From contig CAMATZ010000004.1 of the NCBI GenBank assembly GCA_945861275.1, positions 1 to 64,000 of the forward strand: a stretch of 64,000 nucleotides of DNA. Direction: 5' to 3'. Origin of the DNA: Bordetella parapertussis (GTDB lineage: Bacteria > Pseudomonadota > Gammaproteobacteria > Burkholderiales > SG8-41). Shown here piece by piece: positions 9,654-18,599 of the stretch; position 1 is the stretch's first letter; each line of letters opens with the position of its first letter. A program made the position numbers and the translations under genes. The notes beneath the pieces are model-generated. The model made no database searches and had not been told where the DNA came from. It saw only the letters and a list, made by a program, of their open reading frames with translations.

Positions 9654-9827
9654 GTGAGTCAAACCGGATCAACCGCAGCTCTGCCGACAAACATCGTGCG
9701 CAAACTTGGCCGCTTGGGCCGCTTTATCGTGTTCCTGTGTACTTCAGGTTGGCTGTTCCCGCACGCATGTACGGAAGGCATGGATCTGACGCAGATCCAA
9801 AAAGATCGTACGGCCAGAAAGACGTAG
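9654..9827 (+). CDS. Small membrane-anchored protein, unknown
   Basis: A GTG-started frame of 57 codons follows AGGAGGCAGCG, the best ribosome binding site in this stretch. The product starts polar, has one hydrophobic stretch (FIVFLCTSGWLFPH) with two Cys, then a polar tail (MDLTQIQKDRTARK). I do not recognise the family. It is divergent from tctB and convergent with the next Bug receptor. The strong Shine-Dalgarno and membrane-like middle support a real small protein, but conservation must be shown. Confidence 0.4.
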   Translation: MSQTGSTAALPTNIVRKLGRLGRFIVFLCTSGWLFPHACTEGMDLTQIQKDRTARKT

Positions 9828-9869
9828 TCCGCGCCCCCCTACCGCACCGGTAACCGGTAACCGGTACCC

Positions 9870-10850
9870 CTAGAACTTCAGTCCGAGTTCCTTTACCTGC
9901 CGCTCGAATTCAACGTAGTTACGGCTCAGTTCTGCCTTGAGTTGCTCAGGCGTCATGCGCTCGGCGGGTTCACTGCCATCGGCCGCGAGCTTCTGCACCA
10001 TCTGCGGGGTGTGCATACCCTCGCTCACCACACGATTGATCGCCAGCATGATCGGGCGCGGCGTTCCGGCGCGCACCCAAAGACCGTAGCGATTGGTAAT
10101 CTGGAAACCGGGAAAGCCCTGTTCGCCGATGGTCGGCAGCTCGGGCAAGGACGATGTGCGCTTGAGGCCCAACGACGCCACGCCGCGCACCTTGCCGCTG
10201 CCTATCGCGGCGGTCGCGGACAGCGAAGCGGAGACACCCACACTGATCTCTCCGCCTATCAGCGCGAGTAGCGCCGGCGCACTCCCCTTGTAGGTGACGT
10301 GCTTCAACTGTATGCCGGATATCTTCGCCAGCTTTTCCATGCCCAGATGGACCGTACCGCCGACCCCGGTGCTGCCGGCGAACGTCAGCGGCTTGCTTGC
10401 CGAAAGCGCAATCAGCTCCTTGACCGTCTTGACAGGCACACTAATATTAACCATGAGTATGTAGGGCTGCTGAGTTGAGCTGACGACGGGATCGAACATC
10501 TTGAGGATGTCGAAAGCAACCCGTTTGGTCGCACTTTGAAGCAACAGCCCATCCCCCGACTGCAGTAGGGTGTACCCGTCAGGCGTCGATTTGGCCAACA
10601 ACCCCGAAGCGATCACGCCACCACCACCTGGACGGGGGTCGACCACGACATTTTGGCCCCAACGATCGCTCAATATCTTCGCCGTCAACCGTGCGATCAT
10701 GTCGCCACCCGCGCCCGGCTGTGCGCCAATGATGATTCGAATCGGCCGCACCGGATAGCCGGGCGGTTTGTCCTGCGCCAGCGCCATCGTGCAGCACGCG
10801 AGCAAGCCCGGCATTAGCCAACAACCCCATTTCCTGATCATGGTATTCAT
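9870..10850 (-). CDS. Bug-family tripartite tricarboxylate receptor (copy A of a tandem pair)
   Basis: The product has 326 residues and a signal peptide cut after MALAQ. It then has YPVRPIRIIIGAQPGAGGD, VVDPRPGGGGVIAS and KSTPDGYTLLQ, the standard Bug/TctC order of strand 1, the diphosphate-like loop and the ligand loop. It is periplasmic and binds a carboxylate or aromatic acid for a TTT system. It is about four-fifths identical by eye to the next gene and has the same length, so the two are a recent duplication. It lies upstream of tctBA on the same strand. Confidence 0.9.
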   Translation of the reverse strand: MNTMIRKWGCWLMPGLLACCTMALAQDKPPGYPVRPIRIIIGAQPGAGGDMIARLTAKILSDRWGQNVVVDPRPGGGGVIASGLLAKSTPDGYTLLQSGDGLLLQSATKRVAFDILKMFDPVVSSTQQPYILMVNISVPVKTVKELIALSASKPLTFAGSTGVGGTVHLGMEKLAKISGIQLKHVTYKGSAPALLALIGGEISVGVSASLSATAAIGSGKVRGVASLGLKRTSSLPELPTIGEQGFPGFQITNRYGLWVRAGTPRPIMLAINRVVSEGMHTPQMVQKLAADGSEPAERMTPEQLKAELSRNYVEFERQVKELGLKF

Positions 10851-10957
10851 GAATACCTTCTCTCAGATGTCCAGCGCGATCATACGCCCAAGAAGAGACC
10901 CATGTGCTGCCCCAAGCTACTCACACGGGCGGCATAGCCGAGACCGCGAGGCCGCTG

Positions 10958-11938
10958 CTAGAACTTCAGACCGAGTTCCTTCACCTGCTGCTCGAGTTCA
11001 ACGTAGCTGCGAGCCAGTTCTGACTTGAGTTGCTCAGGCGTCATGCGCTCGGCGGGTTCACTGCCATCGGCCGCAAGCCGCTGCACCATCTGAGGGGTAT
11101 GCATACCTTCGCTCACCACACGATTAATCGCCAGAATAATCGGACGTGGCGTTCCGGCCCGCACCCAAAGATTGTAGCGATTGGTAATCTTGAAGCCGGA
11201 AAAGCCTTGTTCGCCGATCGTCGGCAGGTCAGGCAGGGACGATGCACGCGTCAGGCCCATTGAAGCCACGCCGCGCACCTTGCCGCTGCGTATCGCCGCA
11301 GTCGCGGACATCACACTGGTGACACCAATGCTGACCTCTCCCCCCATGAGTGCAAGGAGCGCGGGCGCGCTCCCTTTGTAGGCGACGTGCTTTAACTGCA
11401 AGCCGGATATTTTCACCAACCGTTCCATGCCCAAATGCACCGTGCCGCCTATCCCGGCGCTTCCGGCGTAGGTGATCGGTTTGGCTGCCGAAAGCGCAAT
11501 AAGCTCCTTGACTGTTTTGGCGGGCACGCTCAAATTGGTGAGCAGGATGTAGGGCTGCTGCGTCGAACTGACAACAGGAACGAAGATCTTGAGGACGTCG
11601 AAGGACACCCGCTTGGTAGCGGTTTGAAACAACAGCCCATCCCCTGACTGCAGTATCGTATAGCCGTCGGGCGTGGATTTAGCCGTCAGCTCCGAAGCGA
11701 TCACGCCACCGCCGCCCGGCCGCGGGTCGACCACGGCATTTTGGCCCCAGCGATCAGTTAACAATTGGGCTGTTGCGCGCGCAACCATGTCAGCGCCCGC
11801 GCCCGGCGCCACGCCTATGATGATTCGAATCGGCCGCACCGGATAGCCAGGCGGTTTATCTTGCGCAAGCACTGTCGCGCTGTACGCAAGCACGGCCGGC
11901 GTTAGCCAACAACCCAATTTCCCGATCATGGTAATCAT
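10958..11938 (-). CDS. Bug-family tripartite tricarboxylate receptor (copy B of a tandem pair)
   Basis: This 326-residue receptor has a signal peptide (ending TVLAQ), then PVRPIRIIIGVAPGAGAD, VVDPRPGGGGVIAS and KSTPDGYTILQ. It parallels copy A along its whole length, including the identical C-terminal KELGLKF. Differences cluster in the signal peptide, around residues 42-65 and in the ligand-facing region (VGVSASLS in A, IGVTSVMS in B), so the binding preference may have drifted. About 107 bp separate the copies. The role is periplasmic ligand capture for a TTT importer, probably the adjacent TctAB. Confidence 0.9.
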   Translation of the reverse strand: MITMIGKLGCWLTPAVLAYSATVLAQDKPPGYPVRPIRIIIGVAPGAGADMVARATAQLLTDRWGQNAVVDPRPGGGGVIASELTAKSTPDGYTILQSGDGLLFQTATKRVSFDVLKIFVPVVSSTQQPYILLTNLSVPAKTVKELIALSAAKPITYAGSAGIGGTVHLGMERLVKISGLQLKHVAYKGSAPALLALMGGEVSIGVTSVMSATAAIRSGKVRGVASMGLTRASSLPDLPTIGEQGFSGFKITNRYNLWVRAGTPRPIILAINRVVSEGMHTPQMVQRLAADGSEPAERMTPEQLKSELARSYVELEQQVKELGLKF

Positions 11939-12202
11939 TGCTACCCCTCGTTAGATGAAAGTTCTCTCCGGCGAGCGCCGTTTTTAGGCGTGGTGCGGCG
12001 GCGACATTGTTCTTCAAACAGTAGATGCCAGTGACTCCTGTTCAAGGAATCGATGGCATAGTAACGACGCATTCCACACAGCGTCAACTCGCATCAGCGA
12101 AATTTCCCGCGGTTGACGGCTCGACGCTACGGGGATACTGTTCCAGTTGGTAAAAAAATGGTGTATTAAATACGCCGGTCAATCACCGGAAGGGGAGCCG
12201 TG

Positions 12203-13213
12203 ATGCGCTGCGTTATCCAGGCACGTCGAGGGGTGATCTTCTCAATCGCGGCTGCGCTGTGGCTATGCCCGCTCGCGTCATGGTCGCAGACCGCTGCGAC
12301 GGGATCAGCACAAGGTTTTCCGAACAAGCTCGTGCGTTATGTCGTGCCGTTTGGTGCGGGCGCATCGCCCGACATCGTGGGCCGCATACTCGCCGACCGT
12401 CTCACCCGGCTGTGGGGCCAGCAGGTCCTCGTCGATAACCGAGTCGGCGCCGCCGGCGTGCTCGGCACTGCGTTTGTCGCCAAATCGACGCCCGATGGAC
12501 ACACTCTGATCCAGTGCAATATCGCATCGAGCGCAATTACCATGTCGCTATTCGCGAAAATGCCCTACGATCAGTTGCGCGATATAGCAGCGGTCACGCG
12601 TATCGGCCTGACGCCAAACATCCTGACCGTGCACCCGTCGATGCCGATACGCTCGATGAAGGAATTCATTGCCTATGCCAAAGCCCACCCGGGCAAGCTG
12701 AGCTACTCCTCCGGGCTTGCCGGCACCTCGCCGCAGCTGTCAATAGAGTTGCTCAAATTGTTAGCAAAGATCGACATCGTGAATATCCCATACAGGATCG
12801 GGGCGCAGGCGATCACCGACACCATCGGCGGTCAGGTTCCATTCAATATTTCGAATTTTCCGGCAATGGTGGCGCCGGTTCAGACGGGACGCGTGCGTCC
12901 GCTCGCAGTCACCAGCGCGAATCGTGCCACGCAGCTTCCTGAGGTACCGACGATACAGGAGTCAGGCTTTCCCGGCTACGACGTCCAGTCGTGGCAAGGC
13001 GTATGCGCACCCGCCGGCACGCCCGCAGCGGTGCTTGACAAACTGCATGCCGACTTCAACACGGTATTGCGTATGCCTGACGTTCGGCTGCGGCTGGACG
13101 AATTGGTGATGATAGCTGCACCGACCAGCCGCGAGGAGTTCGATCAGTTCATCCGCACGGAGATTGCGCGATGGGCGCAGGTGATCAAAGACGCCAAAAT
13201 CCCGCAACAGTAG
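12203..13213 (+). CDS. Bug-family tripartite tricarboxylate receptor
   Basis: The product has 336 residues from the ATG at 12203, behind AAGGGGAGCC; a GTG directly before it is also possible. A signal peptide (CPLASWSQ) precedes FPNKLVRYVVPFGAGASPD, VDNRVGAAGVLGTAFVAK and STPDGHTLIQ. It is a periplasmic solute-binding protein of the TctC/Bug family, clearly distinct from the tandem pair on the opposite strand. It is divergent from copy B across about 260 bp that hold no other gene. No permease gene is downstream. Confidence 0.88.
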   Translation: MRCVIQARRGVIFSIAAALWLCPLASWSQTAATGSAQGFPNKLVRYVVPFGAGASPDIVGRILADRLTRLWGQQVLVDNRVGAAGVLGTAFVAKSTPDGHTLIQCNIASSAITMSLFAKMPYDQLRDIAAVTRIGLTPNILTVHPSMPIRSMKEFIAYAKAHPGKLSYSSGLAGTSPQLSIELLKLLAKIDIVNIPYRIGAQAITDTIGGQVPFNISNFPAMVAPVQTGRVRPLAVTSANRATQLPEVPTIQESGFPGYDVQSWQGVCAPAGTPAAVLDKLHADFNTVLRMPDVRLRLDELVMIAAPTSREEFDQFIRTEIARWAQVIKDAKIPQQ

Positions 13214-13287
13214 TGCACCGCAGAATAGCGGCGGCTCGCATCACAACGCAAGACCGGTGCTGCGTAATAAACATCCTTGCGTGGTTC

Positions 13288-14082
13288 CTACCACAGCCCC
13301 TTCAGGCGCCCGCCGTCGAGATTCAACGACACCCCGGTGATATAGCTTGACCGCTCTGAACACAAAAACACAATCGCGTTGGCGAGTTCCTCGGGTTTGC
13401 CGAAACGGTTGAGTGAATTCTTGCGCGCGGCGAGACGGCGTGCTTCTTCCTCGGTTTTCACTTGCAGGTCCTGCTTCAAACCCTCCGCATTGCGCTCCCA
13501 CAGGTTGGTGGCCACCCAGCCGGGGCAGATGGCGTTGACCAGCACGTTGTCTTCGCCGAATTCAGTCGACAGCGACTTGGTGATGTTCAACAAGCCGCTG
13601 TTAGTGATGCCGCTGCCGAACATGTAGGGATCCGGCTCCTTGCCCGCGCCGCCGATGATGTTGACGATGCGCCCCCATTTTTGCGCTTTCATGATCGGAT
13701 ACACCAGGCGTATGGCACGCAGGAAGCCAAAAATTTTGGTCTCAAACTGTTCTTTTAATCCGGCATCGGTCATCGCGGCAAAGCGGCCGGAGTACATCTG
13801 GCCGGCGTTGTTGATAAGTATGTCGACCGTGCCGAATGCCTGTTTTGCGGTTTCAACCAACTTGGCAATGTCGGCCTCTTGGGTCATGTCCGCGACTACA
13901 GCATGCACTTCACCGCCCGTTTGCTGTGCCAGTTCGGCGCGCGTTTTCTCCAGCGTTCCGGCATTGCGGCCGCAAATCAACACACGCACGCCCTCCTCCA
14001 GAAACTGCCGCGCGCTTTCGCGCCCGATGCCGCGGCTGGCCCCGGTGACGATGGCGGCCCTGCCCTTGATACCTAAATCCAT
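13288..14082 (-). CDS. SDR-family protein with a degenerate catalytic tetrad
   Basis: This 264-residue Rossmann protein has TGASRGIG (13-20) for the cofactor, ADMTQ, and NNAG (91-94). The classical active site is not there. The usual Ser region is NIIGGAG (141-147), and aligning LLNITKSL with the normal helix puts Ser157 in place of Tyr and Asn161 in place of Lys; Lys116 occupies the usual Asn. The C-terminus (NAICPGWVATNLW, LNLDGG) is otherwise standard. It may use another chemistry or act as a binding protein. GAGG precedes the ATG, next to a short tandem repeat. Confidence 0.82.
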   Translation of the reverse strand: MDLGIKGRAAIVTGASRGIGRESARQFLEEGVRVLICGRNAGTLEKTRAELAQQTGGEVHAVVADMTQEADIAKLVETAKQAFGTVDILINNAGQMYSGRFAAMTDAGLKEQFETKIFGFLRAIRLVYPIMKAQKWGRIVNIIGGAGKEPDPYMFGSGITNSGLLNITKSLSTEFGEDNVLVNAICPGWVATNLWERNAEGLKQDLQVKTEEEARRLAARKNSLNRFGKPEELANAIVFLCSERSSYITGVSLNLDGGRLKGLW

Positions 14083-14087
14083 GTTGC

Positions 14088-14143
14088 CTCACTTCCGTGA
14101 ACTCACTTCCGTAAACTCACTTCCGTAAACTCATTTCCGTAAA
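14088..14143. repeat. Four 14-bp tandem repeats upstream of the SDR gene
   Basis: Four head-to-tail copies of CTCACTTCCGTAAA (first copy GTGAA at its end, fourth with one T for C) fill the gap between the Bug stop at 14153 and the SDR start at 14082. Read on the minus strand, the coding direction of both flanking genes, each copy carries GGAAGTGAG, which resembles a Shine-Dalgarno sequence. The last copy runs into the SDR ribosome binding site. Copy number could vary between strains. Confidence 0.85.
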
Positions 14144-14152
14144 TCTACCCTG

Positions 14153-15127
14153 TTAATCGATTTTTACACCTGAAGTGCGCACTATCTCGCCCCAACTGCG
14201 GGTTTCGCGCACCAGATAATCGGTGAATTCCTGCGTCGACATGCGTCCTGGAATGGCGGCGTTGACGGTGAGTATCTCTTTCACTTTCGCCTGTTCCATC
14301 GCACGCATGATCTCCACGTGCAACCGATCGACAATCGCGCGCGGCGTTCCCGCCGGCGCCCACAGTCCCGACAGGAAACCGAGATCGAAGTCACCTAGCG
14401 TTTCAGCGAGGGTCGGCACATCCGGAATCTGTGGCGCGCGTTTTGCGAAGGACTGCGCAATCATCACCAGCCGTCCGCTCCGGGTGTGCGCCAATGAGGC
14501 CGGTATGGTGGAGAACGACATGAAGGTCTCACCGCTCATCACCGAAGAAGCCGCCGGTATGCTGCCCTTGAACGGCACGTGCAAAAGTTCAACGCCACCC
14601 AATTTTTGCATGCGCACCGCCGCCAGATGCGTAATCGAACCCGCACCCGATGACGCGTAATTCAATTGACCCGGACGCGATTTTGCGAGCTTGATCAACT
14701 GCGGCAGCGTGCGCACCTGTGGCGCCGGGTTCGCCACCAGCACCATCGGCGACCCCGCAACCATCATGATCGGCTGCAAATCCTTAAGCGTGTCATAGGG
14801 CAGCTTGGACCCATACAGCGTCGCGGAAATACAATGACTGGCGATGTCGGTCATCAACAGCGTGTAGCCGTCCGCCGGCGCCCTGGCCGCGAGCGCCACG
14901 CCCAGCGTGCCGCCTGCGCCGGGCCGGTTGTCGATCACCAACTGCTGCGCGAAAACCTCGGACAAGTGCATGTTGATCGCGCGCATGATGACATCGGTAA
15001 TGCCGCCCGCAGGCCACGGCAGCACGATGCGGATGCTGCGATTGGGATAACTCTGCGCAGTGGCTGGCCCCACAGACAACACCAACGCAGCTGCGGTAAA
15101 GATCAACCACGAAACCAATTTTTTCAC
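14153..15127 (-). CDS. Bug-family tripartite tricarboxylate receptor
   Basis: The product has 324 residues from a GTG at 15127, four bases after GGAGGAAGG, which is better than the longer open frame. The signal peptide ends PATAQ, followed by YPNRSIRIVLPWPAGGITD, VIDNRPGAGGTLGVALAA and APADGYTLLMTD. It is a periplasmic TTT receptor. It is probably cotranscribed with the downstream SDR gene, 70 bp away. The divergent dehydrogenase gene starts 110 bp upstream, so the three may serve one pathway. Confidence 0.88.
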   Translation of the reverse strand: MKKLVSWLIFTAAALVLSVGPATAQSYPNRSIRIVLPWPAGGITDVIMRAINMHLSEVFAQQLVIDNRPGAGGTLGVALAARAPADGYTLLMTDIASHCISATLYGSKLPYDTLKDLQPIMMVAGSPMVLVANPAPQVRTLPQLIKLAKSRPGQLNYASSGAGSITHLAAVRMQKLGGVELLHVPFKGSIPAASSVMSGETFMSFSTIPASLAHTRSGRLVMIAQSFAKRAPQIPDVPTLAETLGDFDLGFLSGLWAPAGTPRAIVDRLHVEIMRAMEQAKVKEILTVNAAIPGRMSTQEFTDYLVRETRSWGEIVRTSGVKID

Positions 15128-15237
15128 GATGCCTTCCTCCGAAAAAGCGGAATCGCATTGTAACGCACCGGGCAAAGTGCGCTATCGTGATCGGCGCGTT
15201 TGCGACACAATCCGCACCTCAGACAGGAGCACGCAAG

Positions 15238-16161
15238 ATGAAAATCGGATTTATCGGCCTGGGGCAGATGGGCCGTGGCATGGCATCGCGGCTGATCGAT
15301 AGCGGGCATCAACTGCGGGTATGGAATCGCACGCGCGCAGCTGCAGATGCCTTTGCCGCGCGCGGCGCTGTGGTGGCCGAGTCACCCGTTGAAGCATTGG
15401 CCAGCGACGTGGTGATCACCATGCTTGCAGACGATGCGTCCGTTGAAGCGGTGTGGATTACCCCGGGCCTGACGCAAAAACTGGCGGCGGACACGGTGCA
15501 TCTGAACATGGCATCGGTAAGCCTGCGCATGGGGCAGCGGCTTGAGCGCCTGCATCACCAACACGGCTCACCGTATGTGGCAGCGCCGGTATTCGGCCGC
15601 CCCGAATTTGCCGCGCGCGGCGAGCTCGACATCATCGCGGCGGGTGCGCCGTCGGCGATCGCACGCTGCGAACCGCTGTTCCGGGCGCTGGGCCGGCGCT
15701 GGTTCAACGTGGCCGCCGAAGCGCCCAAAGCCAATGCGGTAAAAATCGCGCGTAATTTTTTGCTGGCGACGATCATCGAAAGTCTCGGTGAAGCGTTTGC
15801 GCTGGTCGAAAAAGCCGGTGTTGAGCGACAGGTGTTTTACGACATCATCACCGGCACCTCGATGAATTCGCCCGCGCATAAAAATTACGGCAAGCTGATG
15901 CTGGAAAATCCCGGCAATCCGACTTTCCCCCTGAAGCTGGGGCTGAAGGATGTTGAACTCGCGCTGCAAACCGCCGCCGACCTCGCCGTGCCGCTGCCCA
16001 CAGCGGAACTGTTACGCGATCAGCATTTGCAAGCCATCCAGTGCGGCTACGGCGATTGCGACTGGGCTGCGCTTGGCACTTACCTCATGGATAGCGCGGC
16101 GGGACGAACTAACGCACTAATAGTAACTTCGCGTGAATTCACGCCGCAAGCACGCCTATAA
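15238..16161 (+). CDS. NAD(P)-dependent oxidoreductase, 3-hydroxyisobutyrate dehydrogenase family
   Basis: The product has 307 residues from the ATG at 15238, behind CAGGAGCACGCAAG. GFIGLGQMGRGMASRL (4-19) is the dinucleotide-binding motif, followed by WNRTRA. KANAVKIARNFLL carries the conserved Lys of beta-hydroxyacid dehydrogenases. The usual substrate loop with Ser-Gly-Gly is replaced by APVFGRPEFAARGELD, a variant of uncharacterised or imine-reductase-like members, so the substrate should not be assumed to be 3-hydroxyisobutyrate. It ends 8 bp before selO and may be cotranscribed with it. Confidence 0.82.
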   Translation: MKIGFIGLGQMGRGMASRLIDSGHQLRVWNRTRAAADAFAARGAVVAESPVEALASDVVITMLADDASVEAVWITPGLTQKLAADTVHLNMASVSLRMGQRLERLHHQHGSPYVAAPVFGRPEFAARGELDIIAAGAPSAIARCEPLFRALGRRWFNVAAEAPKANAVKIARNFLLATIIESLGEAFALVEKAGVERQVFYDIITGTSMNSPAHKNYGKLMLENPGNPTFPLKLGLKDVELALQTAADLAVPLPTAELLRDQHLQAIQCGYGDCDWAALGTYLMDSAAGRTNALIVTSREFTPQARL

Positions 16162-16169
16162 TCCAGATC

Positions 16170-17645
16170 ATGCAAGCCATACTTCAAAAAGCGGACACGC
16201 TCATTTTCGACAACCGCTTCGACAATCGCTTTGCGCGGTTGCCGCCGGCGTTTTACCGCAAGGTCGATCCGGTGCCGCTGGCAGCACCCTACCTGGTCAG
16301 CGTGAGCGACGATGCGGCTGCGCTGCTTGATCTCGATCCTGCCGACACCCGCAGCGAGCGTTTCCTGCACCTGCTCTCGGGCAATTTCGTACCGCAGGGC
16401 GCCGAGCCACTGGCGATGCTTTATGCCGGCCATCAATTCGGCACCTTCGTGCCGCAACTGGGCGATGGCCGCGCGATTTTACTGGGCGAAATTGTGAATG
16501 CCAGGCACGAGCGCTGGACCCTGCAGCTCAAAGGCGCGGGCATGACGCCGTTCTCTCGCACCGCCGACGGTCGCGCGGTGCTGCGTTCGACCATACGCGA
16601 ATACTTGTGTTCGGAAGCGATGCACGCGCTGGGCATACCCACCACGCGCGCGCTCGGCATTGCGGGCGCCGATGAAACCGTGTACCGCGAAACGCCGGAA
16701 ACTGCCGCGGTATTGCTGCGGCTGGCGCCTTCACATGTACGCTTCGGGTCGTTTGAGGTTTTTTACCACCGGCGCGAGCACGCGTATCTGAAACAACTGG
16801 CCGATCACGTCATCGAGGAACATTTTCCGCAGTACTTGGGCACGCCCGACAGCTTTGAGCGATTCCTCATCGAAGTCATCGAGCGCACCGCGCGGCTGAT
16901 CGCACAGTGGCAGGCGGTGGGGTTTTGCCACGGCGTAATGAACACCGACAATATGTCGATACTGGGACTCACGCTCGACTACGGCCCCTTTGGCTTCATG
17001 GAAGCCTTCAACCCCGGCCATATTTGCAATCACTCGGATGACCAGGGCCGTTACGCATACCAGAATCAACCTTACATCGGTTTGTGGAATTGCTCGCGAC
17101 TGGCGCAAGCGCTGACACCGTTGATCGATGCCGAAAAATGCAACGCGGCACTGGCGCGCTATGAAGGCGCGTTCATGGAAAAACACTCGGCGTTGATGCG
17201 CGCGAAACTCGGATTCACGCAAACCATGGATGGCGATGACACACTGATTAATGACGTGCTGGCGCTGCTCGCCGAACACCGCGTTGACTACACGATATTT
17301 TTTCGCACCCTGAGTGGCGGCAATTTGAATGCGGTGCGCGATCTGCTCATTAACCGCCCCGCCCTCGATGCATGGGCCGCGCGCTACACGGCGCGGCTTA
17401 AAGCCGAATTCAGTGATGACACCGTTCGCCGCGCACGCATGATCGCCGTCAATCCAAAATACGTGCTGCGCAACCACTTGGCGCAAGTTGCTATTGAAAA
17501 GGCCGAGAAACACAAAGACTTTTCAGAAATCGACCGGCTGCTCAGGCTGTTGCAACACCCGTTCGACGAACAGCCGGAATTCGAGGCCTACGCCGCCCCA
17601 CCGCCGGATTGGGCGAAGGGTATCGAGGTCAGTTGTTCTTCGTAG
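16170..17645 (+). CDS. selO: SelO/YdiU family protein adenylyltransferase
   Basis: This 491-residue pseudokinase-fold enzyme transfers AMP to proteins. Family marks are LYAGHQFGTFVPQLGDGRA (about 90-109), LKGAGMTPFSRTADGRAVLR with the nucleotide-binding Lys and Arg, and HGVMNTDNMSILGLTLDYGP with the Asn/Asp metal ligands. It ends SCSS: the Cys sits third from the end, where vertebrate SelO has selenocysteine. Family knowledge links SelO to redox stress. The ATG is 8 bp after the upstream dehydrogenase. This is the Cys form, although the gene two places downstream may carry a Sec codon. Confidence 0.93.
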   Translation: MQAILQKADTLIFDNRFDNRFARLPPAFYRKVDPVPLAAPYLVSVSDDAAALLDLDPADTRSERFLHLLSGNFVPQGAEPLAMLYAGHQFGTFVPQLGDGRAILLGEIVNARHERWTLQLKGAGMTPFSRTADGRAVLRSTIREYLCSEAMHALGIPTTRALGIAGADETVYRETPETAAVLLRLAPSHVRFGSFEVFYHRREHAYLKQLADHVIEEHFPQYLGTPDSFERFLIEVIERTARLIAQWQAVGFCHGVMNTDNMSILGLTLDYGPFGFMEAFNPGHICNHSDDQGRYAYQNQPYIGLWNCSRLAQALTPLIDAEKCNAALARYEGAFMEKHSALMRAKLGFTQTMDGDDTLINDVLALLAEHRVDYTIFFRTLSGGNLNAVRDLLINRPALDAWAARYTARLKAEFSDDTVRRARMIAVNPKYVLRNHLAQVAIEKAEKHKDFSEIDRLLRLLQHPFDEQPEFEAYAAPPPDWAKGIEVSCSS

Positions 17646-17722
17646 TGCCGTAGGGCGCTTGGAGTAACCTCGGCACTGTCCGCTCTCAACTCCGAACTCT
17701 CAACGCCAAACCGGGCAATGTG

Positions 17723-18586
17723 ATGCAAAGCAAATCAGTCCAGTGTCTAAGCCCTGCCGGCTTGCACAACATGCACTACACCGAATGGGGTGCGCGCGAC
17801 AACCCGCGCATCGTGATCTGCGTCCACGGCCTTACGCGCAACTGCCGCGACTTTGATGATCTTGCGCGCAATCTGGAAAAAGATTTTCGCGTGGTGTGCC
17901 CGGATATTGCAGGGCGCGGGCAAAGCGAGTGGCTCGCTGACAAGCAGTACTACGGCCTGCAGCAGTACCTGGCCGACATCAACACACTGCTCGCGCGTCT
18001 CACCGCGGACGCTGAGCACGCAAGTGCGCGCGAAATCCTGTGGGTCGGCACCTCGATGGGTGGCATGATCGGCATGTTGTTCGCCAGCCTGCCGCGCACG
18101 CCGGTGTCCCGGCTGGTGTTAAACGATGTGGGCACGTTGATCCCGCAAGCGTCGCTGGAACGCCTGGGACGTTATGTGGGCAAGGCGCCGGCATGCAATA
18201 CACTGCAAGAGCTGACTGTTTACCTCAGAACCGTGTCAGCAACGTTCGGACCGCTGAACGACGCGCAGTGGGAACATCTGACGCGCCATAACGCCAGGCA
18301 AAATGCCGACGGCACCTGGACCATGAATTACGATCCCGGCATCGCGTTGCCGTTTCAGGCAAAGCCGCTCAACGACATTGATTTGTGGAGCTACTATGAC
18401 CGTATCACCTGCCCGACGCTGTTATTGCGCGGCGCCGAATCCGATCTGCTGCTGAAAGACACGGCGCTCGCAATGACGCAACGCGGGCCGCAAGCGCGAT
18501 TGGTGGAGTTTGCCGGCGTCGGGCATGCGCCGATGTTGATGGCGGAGGATCAGATTGAAACTGTAAGAGCATTTTTAACAGCATAG
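17723..18586 (+). CDS. Alpha/beta hydrolase
   Basis: This 287-residue protein has the alpha/beta-hydrolase order: CVHGLTRNCRDFDDLA (oxyanion loop), PDIAGRGQSEW, the nucleophile elbow GTSMGG near residue 112, an acid region RGAESDLL near 236 and the catalytic His in VGHAPML near 264. It is probably a cytosolic esterase or C-C hydrolase; the substrate is unknown. ATG 17723 and the GTG just before it are both possible starts. It lies 77 bp after selO and 13 bp before the ArsC-like gene. Confidence 0.85.
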   Translation: MQSKSVQCLSPAGLHNMHYTEWGARDNPRIVICVHGLTRNCRDFDDLARNLEKDFRVVCPDIAGRGQSEWLADKQYYGLQQYLADINTLLARLTADAEHASAREILWVGTSMGGMIGMLFASLPRTPVSRLVLNDVGTLIPQASLERLGRYVGKAPACNTLQELTVYLRTVSATFGPLNDAQWEHLTRHNARQNADGTWTMNYDPGIALPFQAKPLNDIDLWSYYDRITCPTLLLRGAESDLLLKDTALAMTQRGPQARLVEFAGVGHAPMLMAEDQIETVRAFLTA

Positions 18587-18599
18587 AAAAGGAACGTCC

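Noticed and set aside
14088-14143. CRISPR-like array
   Set aside because: The units are only 14 bp and directly abutting, with no spacers. The 69-bp repeat at 39179-39315 is likewise a plain two-copy duplication, and no cas genes are present.
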